The translations under genes and the position numbers were made by a program. The notes below the pieces were generated by a model. It saw only the letters and a program-made list of their open reading frames with translations, ran no database searches and had not been told where the DNA came from. This document shows, piece by piece, positions 1 to 8,127 of a stretch of DNA of 50,517 bases. Origin of the DNA: Betaproteobacteria bacterium (GTDB lineage: Bacteria; Pseudomonadota; Gammaproteobacteria; Burkholderiales; CAIKXV01); NCBI GenBank assembly GCA_947457885.1, contig CANGXU010000006.1, positions 1 through 50,517 on the forward strand. Reading direction: 5' to 3'. The first letter of the stretch is position 1. Every line of letters starts with the position of its first letter.

Positions 1-52
1 CGAAACGCGACTCGACGACGTAGCGGGCGAGGATTCGGGTGACTTCTTCCAT
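1..52 (-). CDS. MmgE/PrpD family protein, N-terminal fragment (cut by window start)
   Basis: Read on the minus strand from the ATG at 52, the frame stays open to the window edge and gives 17 residues, MEEVTRILARYVVESRF. This resembles the start of MmgE/PrpD proteins (2-methylcitrate dehydratase-like), which often begin with a T-x-x-L-A-x-Y-V motif. An AGGAG ribosome-binding site lies 6 nt before the ATG, which supports the start. The rest of the gene is outside the window, so family membership rests on this short stretch and the catabolic neighbourhood. In such clusters the family acts on branched tri- or dicarboxylates. Confidence 0.5.
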   Translation of the reverse strand, partial: MEEVTRILARYVVESRF

Positions 53-111
53 GTGCGGCTCCTGGCATGCGAGTGTCGCGCGGCGCGCATTGTGGCGCGC
101 GCGGCAGGCAC

Positions 112-143
112 GAAAAAGCCGCGATTCTACCGAACCGCGGCTT
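112..143 (-). terminator. Rho-independent terminator of the VOC gene
   Basis: On the minus strand an 8-bp stem (AAGCCGCG pairing with CGCGGCTT, 12-nt loop) is followed by a run of five T. It lies 22 nt after the stop codon of the VOC gene and ahead of the MmgE/PrpD start, so it separates the two transcription units. Confidence 0.75.
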
Positions 144-164
144 CGGGGTACTGCCTGCTGGCAA

Positions 165-632
165 TCAGACGGTTTCCGGCATTTTCGTCCGGGTACCGAA
201 CTGCGACGACGACAGCGTGCCTTCGGCAACGCCGTTGGCCACCGTCTCGTCCGGGAAGATCAGCTCGACCTTGTTGCCGACCGGGTCCTTGGTGAACACC
301 TGATAGGCATTGGTCGACACCAGCTGCTCTTCGTATTCGACGCCGAGGGCCTTGATCCGCGAGCGGTAGTCGTCGATCCCGACGCAGTGGTAGGCGGTGT
401 GGTCGTAGCCCGAATGCGCCTCGTCGATGCCGGCCCAGTCTTCCGGGAAGCGGACGACGACATGGAGCAGCGGGTGGTCGCCGTCGTACATCCAGATGCC
501 TTCCGACGGAAACGGCGGGCGATAGCCTACCTTCAGGCCCAGCAGCCCTTCGTAGAACGCCTCGATCTTCGGCAGGTCCGAACGGCGGCAGCCGATGTTG
601 ATATGGTGTACGGGCACGCGCGACTGGGTCAT
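165..632 (-). CDS. VOC family protein (glyoxalase/dioxygenase fold)
   Basis: A 155-aa cytoplasmic protein of the vicinal oxygen chelate superfamily (glyoxalase I, extradiol dioxygenases, epimerases). The N-terminal HHINI strand, a central YHCVGID and a C-terminal GNKVELIF carry the usual His/His/Glu metal-ligand pattern of the paired beta-alpha-beta-beta-beta modules. AGGAG lies 6 nt before the ATG. The gene stands between the minus-strand Bug operon and its own terminator at 112-143. The exact reaction cannot be read from the sequence; similar proteins sit in catabolic clusters as lyases or isomerases of hydroxy- or CoA-acids. Confidence 0.8.
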   Translation of the reverse strand: MTQSRVPVHHINIGCRRSDLPKIEAFYEGLLGLKVGYRPPFPSEGIWMYDGDHPLLHVVVRFPEDWAGIDEAHSGYDHTAYHCVGIDDYRSRIKALGVEYEEQLVSTNAYQVFTKDPVGNKVELIFPDETVANGVAEGTLSSSQFGTRTKMPETV

Positions 633-768
633 GTCATTCTCCTGGGGATCGCGGCATGGTCCGGCCGCGGTTGGATGATGTCCGGCTACCCGTCCACTCT
701 ACTCCCGCAGCGCCGGGGGCTCAAATGATGAGGGTTGTTGCCGCGCTGCATGGATAGGGCCGGCGGGC

Positions 769-1758
769 TCAGTCGATCCGGACCTTTGCCGTCTTCACTA
801 CCTTGGCCAGCTTCTCGATCTCGGAACGGATCATCGCGCCGAACGCTTCCGGGGTGCTCCCGGCAATGTCGGCACCGACCCCGGTCAGCCGTTCGCGCAC
901 GTCCGGCTCTTTCAGGATGCGCACCAGTTCGGCGTTGATGCGGTTGATGATCTCGCGCGGCGTGCCCGCCGGCACCAGGATGCCGTTCCAGGAATTGTTG
1001 GCGTAGCCCGGCAATCCGGACTCGGCCACCGTGGGCACGCCCGGCAGCACCGGCGAGCGAGTCTCGGTGGTCACCGCCAGAGCGCGCAGCCGGCCACTGC
1101 GGATGTGCGGCGTCGCGCTGATCGTGTTCTCGAACTGCATCGAGGTCTGGCCACCGAGCAGGTCCATCAGGGCCGGGGCGGAGCTCTTGTAGGGCACATG
1201 CACCATGTCGAGCCCTGCAAGCTGCTTGAACATCTCGCCGGAGATGTGCCCGAGGCCGCCCGAACCGGACGATCCGAAGGTGAGTTCGCCGGGACGCTTC
1301 CTCGCCAGCGCGATCAGCTCCTTCACCGACTTCACCGGCAGCGACGGGTTGACCACCAGCACCGCGGGGGAACTGGTCAGGTGGATCACCGGCGCGAAGT
1401 CCTTCAGCATGTCGAACGGCAGCTTGTAGAGCGACGGATTCACCGCGATCGTACCGACCGTCGCGATCACCCAGGTGTAACCGTCGGGCGGGGACTTCAC
1501 TGCCAGTTCCATGCCGATGTTGCCGTTGGCGCCGCCGCGGTTCTCGACCACGACCTGCTGGCCCCAGGCCTCGGTGACTTTCTGCGCCAGCAGCCGTGCG
1601 GTCTGGTCGGTCGGGCCGCCTGGGGTAAACGGGCAGATCAGGCGGATGGGCTTGGCCGGGAATGCCGGCTGGGCCAGGGCCGAAAAAGGTACCAGCATCG
1701 CGGCGGACGCCAGCAACAGCAGGCGCACGGCATCCTGTCGCGGAACGGGTGCTCTCAT
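769..1758 (-). CDS. Bug-family (TctC) periplasmic solute-binding protein 1
   Basis: A 329-aa substrate-binding protein of the tripartite tricarboxylate transporter family. It has a Sec signal peptide (residues 1-29, likely cleaved after ALA before QPAF). It also has the family hallmarks: an FPAKPIRLICPFTPGG start of the mature domain, VVENRGGANGNIG, SPPDGYTW and VHVPYKSSAPALMDLLGG. These loops bind a carboxylate through main-chain amides and water. AAGGAGG stands 5 nt before the ATG. It is the last gene of the run lyase, 2-hydroxyacid dehydrogenase, ModA-like protein, Bug, with a 49-nt gap. No TctA/TctB membrane subunits are in the window. Ligand unknown. Confidence 0.93.
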   Translation of the reverse strand: MRAPVPRQDAVRLLLLASAAMLVPFSALAQPAFPAKPIRLICPFTPGGPTDQTARLLAQKVTEAWGQQVVVENRGGANGNIGMELAVKSPPDGYTWVIATVGTIAVNPSLYKLPFDMLKDFAPVIHLTSSPAVLVVNPSLPVKSVKELIALARKRPGELTFGSSGSGGLGHISGEMFKQLAGLDMVHVPYKSSAPALMDLLGGQTSMQFENTISATPHIRSGRLRALAVTTETRSPVLPGVPTVAESGLPGYANNSWNGILVPAGTPREIINRINAELVRILKEPDVRERLTGVGADIAGSTPEAFGAMIRSEIEKLAKVVKTAKVRID

Positions 1759-1807
1759 GTTTTCCTCCTTCGGAGCATTGCGCTTGCTTCTTGCGGACTT
1801 TGGCCCG

Positions 1808-2512
1808 TCAATCTATCGGAGAGAATCCCGCGGCGACGATCACTGCGCGGCCCTGCACAGAGCGCAGCAGGTCATGGAACGCCTGGCCGAGCTCGGGCTC
1901 GACTGCATGGGCCGCGCACGCTACACCGTAGGCAGTGATCACCTGCAGGTCGCCCGGGATCTCGGCCAGCAGGTCTATCGTCGGTATCGGCTTGATCTCG
2001 CTGACCTGCGTGACGCCGATCGACCCCGGGATGCGCTGCTCGCCGAGCCAGGTCATCGACACGTTGCCGTTCGGGAAGTGGCGGATACGGCTGTCCAGCG
2101 CATCGCGGATGCCCAGCTTGATCAGCGCATTGTCGAAATTGCGCCCGGCCGAGGCGATGGCGGGGTCTGGATAGACCACCAGCGTGGCAGCAAGCATCGT
2201 CGCACGCAGCGCGTCCGGCGTGGATACGTCGACCGGAGGATGGCCCTTCGGCACCACCACGCCCATGCCGACGCGGCCGAGCGTGCACTGCGAGCCGGGG
2301 ACCGCCCAGCCAGTGGCCGCAAGATCGTCGAGCATCTCCGGCGTCAGCAGGATCACGTCCGCCGGCTCGCTGGCAAGCACGCGTGCCTTCTGCTGGCCGA
2401 CCGCGCCAAAGGTCACCGATACCCGCGCGCCCGATGTCTTCTCGAACGCCGGGATCAGCTCGGTCACGACCGCCTGCATCGCACCGGCACTGATGATGTG
2501 CAGCGTCTTCAT
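1808..2512 (-). CDS. ModA-like substrate-binding-domain protein without signal peptide
   Basis: A 234-aa protein of the periplasmic-binding-protein type II fold, closest by eye to molybdate-binding ModA. It has an N-terminal IISAGAMQAVVTELIPAFE strand-helix, then ADVILLTPEMLDDL and a late GVTQVSEI segment. Unlike transport ModA it begins directly with the first beta strand (MKTLHIIS) and shows no signal peptide or lipobox, so it is probably cytoplasmic. Its ATG lies 1 nt after the stop of the upstream 2-hydroxyacid dehydrogenase, which indicates translational coupling. No ModB/ModC partners are nearby. A sensing or ligand-storage role is possible; function not established. Confidence 0.75.
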   Translation of the reverse strand: MKTLHIISAGAMQAVVTELIPAFEKTSGARVSVTFGAVGQQKARVLASEPADVILLTPEMLDDLAATGWAVPGSQCTLGRVGMGVVVPKGHPPVDVSTPDALRATMLAATLVVYPDPAIASAGRNFDNALIKLGIRDALDSRIRHFPNGNVSMTWLGEQRIPGSIGVTQVSEIKPIPTIDLLAEIPGDLQVITAYGVACAAHAVEPELGQAFHDLLRSVQGRAVIVAAGFSPID

Positions 2513-2513
2513 C

Positions 2514-3539
2514 TCAGGCCTTCACTTCGTTGACCAGCGGTTGCCCCTTGCACCACAGGTCGAGGTTGTTCAGGAAGATCGACGCGACACGTGACTCGTT
2601 GCCGTCGGAAGTCGATGAGTTGTGCGGGGTGCAGATCACGTTCGGCATGTCCCAGAGCGGCGATTCGGCCTGCAACGGCTCGGTCTCGAACACGTCGAGG
2701 TAGGCCCCGCCGAGGTGACCGGACCGCAGCGCTGCGATCAAGTCCTGCTCGACCACCACCGGGCCGCGTGCGACGTTGATCAGGTGCGCGCCTTTCGGCA
2801 GCAGCGCGAGCCGGCGCGCATCGATCAGGCCGCGCGTCTCTTCGCTCAGCGGGCAGCAGAGCATCAGCCAGTCGGTCTTGGGCAGCAGTTCGTCGAGCTT
2901 CGACGGATGCACGATCTCGTCGACCACGTCGTCGGGCCGCTTCGGGCTGCGCCGCACGCCGATCACCTTGAGGCCGAGGGCCTTGGCGATCGGCGCGGTG
3001 AAGCCACCGATCGAACCGACGCCGACGATCACCATCGTCTGGCCGCGCAGGTCCTTCGGGGTCTCGGCATCGCGCAACGCATGCCACTGGTGCGCGCGCT
3101 GGGCAGGCAGCCACTTCATGAAACCGCGCGAGAGCATCAGCATCGCTCCGATCGAGGTCTGCGCGATCGGCTCGGCATGGGTGCCGGCACCGGTGGAGAC
3201 GCGAATGCCGCGTGCCATCAGTTCGCCGTAGATCGGCCGGTCGATGCCGGCGCTGGCGATCTGCAGCCACTTGAAACCCTTCGACTGGTCGATCGGCTTG
3301 AAGAAGTGCGGGCAGGCCTCGGGAACCGGCTCGTAGTGCCCGGCATGCGACATCGAACCGAAGCGGATGTCGCGCGACAGAAAGGCGGCATCGATGCGCG
3401 AGGCGACGTCGTCCGGCAGGTAGACGAGCTTCGTGTCGAGCCGCACGAGTTCGAAGGTCGTGTTGTTCGCCTTCTCGATCTGCGCCAGCCGTGCGGCATG
3501 TTCGTCGATGAAGTTCTTCGAAAGCATCAGGGTCGGCAT
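2514..3539 (-). CDS. D-2-hydroxyacid dehydrogenase (NAD(P)-dependent)
   Basis: A 341-aa protein of the D-isomer-specific 2-hydroxyacid dehydrogenase family, which interconverts 2-oxoacids and D-2-hydroxyacids. It shows the Rossmann motif VGVGSIGGFTAPIAKALG, the INVARGPVV segment with the substrate-binding Arg, DVFETEPL with the catalytic-triad Glu, and TPHNSS with the catalytic His. The start at 3539 (MPTLML) is chosen because GGAG stands about 9 nt upstream; an earlier in-frame ATG at 3575 would add 12 residues and lacks a site. It lies between a C-C lyase and a ModA-like gene in one operon. It could reduce the 2-oxoacid released by the lyase; the substrate is unknown. Confidence 0.9.
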   Translation of the reverse strand: MPTLMLSKNFIDEHAARLAQIEKANNTTFELVRLDTKLVYLPDDVASRIDAAFLSRDIRFGSMSHAGHYEPVPEACPHFFKPIDQSKGFKWLQIASAGIDRPIYGELMARGIRVSTGAGTHAEPIAQTSIGAMLMLSRGFMKWLPAQRAHQWHALRDAETPKDLRGQTMVIVGVGSIGGFTAPIAKALGLKVIGVRRSPKRPDDVVDEIVHPSKLDELLPKTDWLMLCCPLSEETRGLIDARRLALLPKGAHLINVARGPVVVEQDLIAALRSGHLGGAYLDVFETEPLQAESPLWDMPNVICTPHNSSTSDGNESRVASIFLNNLDLWCKGQPLVNEVKA

Positions 3540-3626
3540 GGCGTGGGCTCCAGTGTCTCTTCGTATGGCAGTCAAGTGTCCCGGCTCGGGCCGGACGGTG
3601 CAGGATCGAGGGGTGCCGTGGCGGGA

Positions 3627-4520
3627 TCAGCCTGCCGGGGGCAGGTATTTCCCTTCCCACTCGACGATCTCGTCGAGCTTGAGCGCCTCGTTGTAGTCCT
3701 TGAAGGACAGCATCCGGTCGCGCGCGGACTTCGTGTTGCCGTCTCGCTTGAGCGTGTCGAGCGCATGGCGGATGCCGAAACCGGCCGCATAGCGGGCGAG
3801 GCCGGGATAGATCGCGATCCGGAAACCGAGTTCTTCCAGCTGGGTCGCCGTCAGCTGTCCCAGCGCACCGCTTTCCTCGACATTGACCAGCGCCGGGGCG
3901 TCCACCGACCCGGTCACCCGCTTCATGTCGTCGAGCAGCGTCGGGCTGTTCTTCATCTCGACGAAGGTCACGTCCGCGCCGGCCGACCGGTAGGCCTTCG
4001 CCCGCGCGATCGCCTCGTCCAGCCCGAGCCCGCCGGCGGCATCGGTGCGGGCGATGATCAGGAAATCCGGATCGCGGCGCGCAGCCACTGCGGCCTCTAT
4101 CTTTCGGGCATGCTCAAGCAGCGAGACGACCGGACGCGCGCCCGGGATGTGGCCGCACTTCTTCGGCATCACCTGATCTTCGAGGTGGATGGCGGCGATA
4201 CCGCCAGCCTCGAACTCCTCGACCGTGCGCCGCACGTTCACTGCGTTGCCATAGCCGGTGTCCGCGTCGCAGATCAGCGGGATCTCGACCGCGGCAGCGG
4301 CGCGGTGCGCATGCTGGGAGAAGAGAGTGAGGTCGATCAGGCCGACATCGGCCCGGCCGAGAAGGCTGGCGGAGACGCCGTTGCCGGTCATGTAGACGGC
4401 CTCGAAGCCGGCCATCTCGGTCAGGCGGGCACCGTAGGCATCGTAGATGCCGGGGGCGATCACCATCGGGCCCGAGGTCAGGCGTTCGCGCAGGCTGCGG
4501 CGGGCGGAGGAGGAGGGCAT
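3627..4520 (-). CDS. Isocitrate lyase/PEP mutase family C-C lyase
   Basis: A 297-aa member of the isocitrate lyase/phosphoenolpyruvate mutase superfamily (2-methylisocitrate lyase, dimethylmalate lyase, oxaloacetate decarboxylase, carboxyphosphonoenolpyruvate mutase). DADTGYGN supplies the Mg-binding acidic residues. HLEDQ and the flexible-loop motif PKKCGH follow; the loop Cys is the catalytic acid in true lyases and is missing in many mutases, so a C-C lyase is favoured. RTDA follows later. The frame is open far upstream, but similarity begins at MPSSSARRSL (4520). The gene heads the minus-strand operon with a 2-hydroxyacid dehydrogenase 87 nt downstream. Substrate unknown; a 2-alkylmalate type is plausible. 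Confidence 0.85.
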   Translation of the reverse strand: MPSSSARRSLRERLTSGPMVIAPGIYDAYGARLTEMAGFEAVYMTGNGVSASLLGRADVGLIDLTLFSQHAHRAAAAVEIPLICDADTGYGNAVNVRRTVEEFEAGGIAAIHLEDQVMPKKCGHIPGARPVVSLLEHARKIEAAVAARRDPDFLIIARTDAAGGLGLDEAIARAKAYRSAGADVTFVEMKNSPTLLDDMKRVTGSVDAPALVNVEESGALGQLTATQLEELGFRIAIYPGLARYAAGFGIRHALDTLKRDGNTKSARDRMLSFKDYNEALKLDEIVEWEGKYLPPAG

Positions 4521-4638
4521 GCAGAAGTTCCGGTGGGATGCGAGCGGCGGCTGCACCGGCCGGATCAAACGGCGGGTGGCCTGCAACGGCGGGCAGCGCC
4601 GCACGCGGGAGCGGGCAGATACACCCGCGGGAGCGACG

Positions 4639-4644
4639 ATTGTA
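4639..4644 (-). promoter_or_regulatory. Candidate -10 box for the lyase operon
   Basis: On the minus strand the hexamer TACAAT (context GGCTACAATCG) lies about 118 nt before the lyase start at 4520. No good -35 is seen 17 nt upstream, so the promoter is tentative. It is the best sigma-70-like element in this 179-nt gap, which otherwise holds only GC-rich sequence. Confidence 0.3.
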
Positions 4645-4699
4645 GCCGACCCGTCGCGCGCGGCCGCGGACGCGGACGCGCGCAGGCTGCTGCGGGTGT

Positions 4700-5728
4700 T
4701 CAGTCGATCTTGACGTTGGCCGACTTGACGATCGTCGACCAGCGCGCCAGTTCGGACTTCACCAGTGCCGCGAGTTCTGCCGGCGTGCCGCCGATCGGGA
4801 TCGCCCCGAGCGAGGACAGCCGCTCTTTCGCCTCGGCCGAGCCGAGCCCGCGGGCAATCGCCTTCGACAGCGTGTCGATCACCTCCGGGCTGGTGCCAGC
4901 GGGCGCGAACACCGCGTACCAGTTGGTGACTTCCCAGCCGGGTACGCCACCCTCGGCCGCGGTCGGCACGTCGATGCCGGGCACGCGCCTGGGCGTCGCC
5001 AGCGCCAGCGCGCGCAGCTTGCCGGCCTTGATCATCGGTGCGGCGGGTGCGTATTCGATCGACATCCACGGCACCTGGCCGCTGATCACGTCGGCCATCG
5101 CCGGCCCGGCGCCCTTGTAGGGCACATGCACGAACTGCGCGCCGATCATCGAGCGCAGCATTTCGGCCGCGAGGTGGTGGATGGTGCCGGTACCCGACGA
5201 CGCGTAGTTGAGGCCCGGGTTGGCGCGCGCGAATTTCACGAACTCCTGCAGCGTCTTCACCGGCAGCGACGGATGCACGATAAGCACATGGGGCACCGAC
5301 GAGACCAGCGAGACCGGTGCGAAATCCTTGATCGGGTCGTAGGGCAGTTTCTGCAGCACCGGATTGATGCCATGGGTGCCGGCCGCGCCCAGCAGCAGCG
5401 TGTAGCCGTCGGGCGCGGCCCGCATCACGTGCTCGGTGCCGATCACGCCCGACGCCCCGGCCCGGTTCTCGACGATGCCAGGCTGGCCCAGTTGCTCCTG
5501 GATGGCCTGCGCCGCGATCCGGGCATTGAGATCGAGCGCGCCACCCGGCGCGAAGCCGGCGATGACGCGCACCGGCTTTGCCGGGAACTTCGCCGCCTGC
5601 GCGTATGCTGCCGACGTTGGCAGCAGCAGGCCGCTGCCGCCGGCGAGCGCGGACAGCAACCCGCCGCCGCCGGCCAGGGCGACACTGCGGCGGCGGGCAT
5701 CGGGGAACGTGCGGCGGACGTGGTTCAT
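4700..5728 (-). CDS. Bug-family periplasmic solute-binding protein 2
   Basis: A 342-aa TctC-type binding protein, last gene of the molybdenum-hydroxylase operon (41 nt after it). A twin-Arg-like RRR near residue 13, a Gly/Ala/Leu-rich stretch and a probable cut after AYA-QA suggest export by Sec, possibly Tat. Mature motifs are FPAKPVRVIAGFAPGGA, IVENRAGASGVIG, AAPDGYTLLLG and VHVPYKGAGPAMADV. Start at 5728 (MNHVRR) has GGAG 8 nt upstream. It is distinctly more like the Bug at 9604-10611 than the other Bugs: both share HGINPVLQKL, YDPIKDF and SKAIARGLGS. This suggests a duplication whose copies flank the enzyme genes. Confidence 0.93.
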   Translation of the reverse strand: MNHVRRTFPDARRRSVALAGGGGLLSALAGGSGLLLPTSAAYAQAAKFPAKPVRVIAGFAPGGALDLNARIAAQAIQEQLGQPGIVENRAGASGVIGTEHVMRAAPDGYTLLLGAAGTHGINPVLQKLPYDPIKDFAPVSLVSSVPHVLIVHPSLPVKTLQEFVKFARANPGLNYASSGTGTIHHLAAEMLRSMIGAQFVHVPYKGAGPAMADVISGQVPWMSIEYAPAAPMIKAGKLRALALATPRRVPGIDVPTAAEGGVPGWEVTNWYAVFAPAGTSPEVIDTLSKAIARGLGSAEAKERLSSLGAIPIGGTPAELAALVKSELARWSTIVKSANVKID

Positions 5729-5769
5729 CTCTGTGTCTCCAGGCGGGGAAGGGCAGCGGAGGCTCGCGC

Positions 5770-8127
5770 TCAGCGCGCGGCGCGCCGGGCGTCGTCGATC
5801 ATGTGCCACAGCCTGGACGGCGACAGCGGCAACGAAGCGGGATTCAAGTCGAACTCGCCGAGCGCATTGGCAATCGCGTTGACGATCACCGCCGGCGCGA
5901 CGATCGTGCCGCCCTCGCCGGCTCCCTTGGCACCGATCGGGTTGATCGGGGACGGGAAGTCCTCGGTGATCACTGCGCGCAGGCGGGGAAAGTCCGTCGC
6001 GGTCGGTACCAGGTAGTCGGCGAGCGTGCCGGTGAGCATCTGGCCCTCGGCGTCGTACACCATCTCTTCCAGGAAGGCGCCGCCCAGTCCCTGCACCGTG
6101 CCGCCGAGCAGCTGCCCGCGCAGCAGCAGCGGATTGATCGCACGGCCGACGTCCTCGACCACGACATAATCGAGCAGGGACACATCGCCGGTGCGTGCAT
6201 CGACCGCGACATGCGCCGCGGCCGCCCCGTAGGCCCAGGTATGGTGGTGGTTGGCGAACGTGCCATCGACCAGGATCGTCTCGTTCTTCGCCAGTTCGGC
6301 AAAGCCGATGCTTCGGCCGCGCGGCGATTTCGCCTCGGTGCCGGTGATCGTCACCTGCTCGGGCAGGCACTCGAGGTAGGTCGCAGCTGCTTCGCGTACG
6401 GCCTGCTTGAACTTGCCGGCCGCGTCGATGATCGCCGAGCCACCCATCACGGTGGAACGCGAGTGGTACGAGCCGAAGCCCTCGTGAAGGTAGGTGGTCG
6501 ACCCGTGCAGAAGCGTCAGCGCGGACATCGGGATGCCGAGGGCATCGGCCGCGATCTGTCCGAGCGAGGTCTCCAGGCCCTGACCGACCGAGGTGGAGCC
6601 GACATACAGCGTGACCGATCCGTCGCGCGCGAGCTCGATCTTCGCGTTCTCGCGCGGGCCGGCTGCGCCGCCTTCGATGAAGCAGGCGACGCCGATGCCG
6701 TGATGGAGGCCGTCGACCACCGTGCCCTGCAGCGCCAGCTTTCCCTGCCAGTCGAACTCGACCAGGCAGCGCTCGAACGCGGCGAGGTAGTCGCCGCTGT
6801 CGGCCTCGGACAGGCCGCTCGATTCCGGCGCCGACGGGGTGAGCGTCGCGAAGTGCCAGGGCATGTCGCTCGAGGTGACAAGGTTGCGCCGACGAACCTC
6901 GACCGGATCGAGGCCCATCGCCTTCGCCCCGCGTTCGATCAGCCGTTCGCAGAACATCGCGGTCTCGGCACGGCCGGGCGCACGGTAGGTGCCTGCCGGT
7001 CCCTTGTTCGTGAACTGCACGTGCGAATCGACGTGCACCGCCTCGATGCGATACGCATTGGTCAGGAAATGCGGGATGTTGCGCGGCTGGATCAGCCCGT
7101 TGGTGCGCGGATATGCGCCCAGGTCGCACCAGGCGGTGCCACGCACGCCGAGGATGGTGCCGTCGGCCGCGAACGCCATCTCGACGTCGGCCTCGCACTC
7201 GCGCGACTGTGCCATCGTCATCAGGTCTTCGCGCCGGTCGCTGATCCACTTGACCGGGCGGCCGATGTGGCGCGCGGCAAACGGCACCAGGAAATCCTCG
7301 ACGTAGAACTCGCCGCGGGCGCCAAAGCTGCCGCCGGTGTCGCCCTCGATGAAGTCGACGGCGCTGTCGGGCATGCCGAGCATCTGCGCGCTGGCGTGGC
7401 GGTTGAAGAACGGTACCTTCGCCGCGCCGTACACGATCAGCCGGCCGTTTGCCGCATCCCAGTCGGCAACCACGCCGCGCGCTTCCATCGTCACCGGCGC
7501 CTGGCGCTGGACGGTGAAGCGCTCGCGCTGGACGTGCACGGCTGCCGCGAACGCGGCATCGGCGTCGCCGCGTCTGGCGGTGAAGGTCACGCCGCGGTTG
7601 GTCGTCGTGGCGTCGAACAGCAGCGTCTCGTCGGCGGCCGAGATCTTCCAGTCGGCGACTGCAGGCAGTTGCTCGAGGTCGAGCTCGATCGCCTCCATCG
7701 CGTCTTCGGCCAGCGCGAGCGTGTCCGCGACGACGATCGCGATCACCTCGCCGACGTGGCGGATGCGGTCCTGCACGATCACCGGCTGGCGATAGGGTTC
7801 CATGCAGGGTAGTGGCTGCAGCCTGAGCGGGACGGTCGGTACCGGCTGGCCGGGCGCACCGGCAATCTCGGCCGCGGTGATCACCGCATGCACGCCGGGC
7901 ATCGCGCGCGCGGCGCTGGCGTCGATGCCGCGTACGCGGGCATGGGCGACAGAGCTGCGCAGCATCGCCGCGTGCAGCATGCCGGGCAGCGCCACGTCGT
8001 CGGCATAGCGGCCCAGGCCGCGCAGCAGCCGCAGGTCTTCGACCCGCTGTACGGACCGGCCGATGTAGGGTCCGTCGGCCGCGGCGGCTGCGGACTCCGG
8101 CAGGATGTCGGTCAGGCGGGCATTCAT
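5770..8127 (-). CDS. Xanthine dehydrogenase/CO dehydrogenase-family molybdopterin-binding large subunit
   Basis: A 785-aa catalytic subunit (CoxL/XdhB-like) that holds molybdopterin cytosine dinucleotide and hydroxylates or oxidises a substrate with water-derived oxygen. Visible motifs are GRSVQRVEDLRLLRG at the N-terminus, GGSFGARGEF, TYRAPGRAE (the form-II type loop, not the AYxCSFR of true CO dehydrogenase), GSTSVGQGLETSL, and a C-terminal GAKGAGEGG with the conserved catalytic Glu. Length matches the family. It overlaps the upstream 2Fe-2S subunit by 4 nt (ATGA). The lack of the CO dehydrogenase loop makes an aldehyde or N-heterocycle hydroxylase more likely. No maturation (CoxF/XdhC-like) gene is in the window. 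Confidence 0.93.
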   Translation of the reverse strand: MNARLTDILPESAAAAADGPYIGRSVQRVEDLRLLRGLGRYADDVALPGMLHAAMLRSSVAHARVRGIDASAARAMPGVHAVITAAEIAGAPGQPVPTVPLRLQPLPCMEPYRQPVIVQDRIRHVGEVIAIVVADTLALAEDAMEAIELDLEQLPAVADWKISAADETLLFDATTTNRGVTFTARRGDADAAFAAAVHVQRERFTVQRQAPVTMEARGVVADWDAANGRLIVYGAAKVPFFNRHASAQMLGMPDSAVDFIEGDTGGSFGARGEFYVEDFLVPFAARHIGRPVKWISDRREDLMTMAQSRECEADVEMAFAADGTILGVRGTAWCDLGAYPRTNGLIQPRNIPHFLTNAYRIEAVHVDSHVQFTNKGPAGTYRAPGRAETAMFCERLIERGAKAMGLDPVEVRRRNLVTSSDMPWHFATLTPSAPESSGLSEADSGDYLAAFERCLVEFDWQGKLALQGTVVDGLHHGIGVACFIEGGAAGPRENAKIELARDGSVTLYVGSTSVGQGLETSLGQIAADALGIPMSALTLLHGSTTYLHEGFGSYHSRSTVMGGSAIIDAAGKFKQAVREAAATYLECLPEQVTITGTEAKSPRGRSIGFAELAKNETILVDGTFANHHHTWAYGAAAAHVAVDARTGDVSLLDYVVVEDVGRAINPLLLRGQLLGGTVQGLGGAFLEEMVYDAEGQMLTGTLADYLVPTATDFPRLRAVITEDFPSPINPIGAKGAGEGGTIVAPAVIVNAIANALGEFDLNPASLPLSPSRLWHMIDDARRAAR

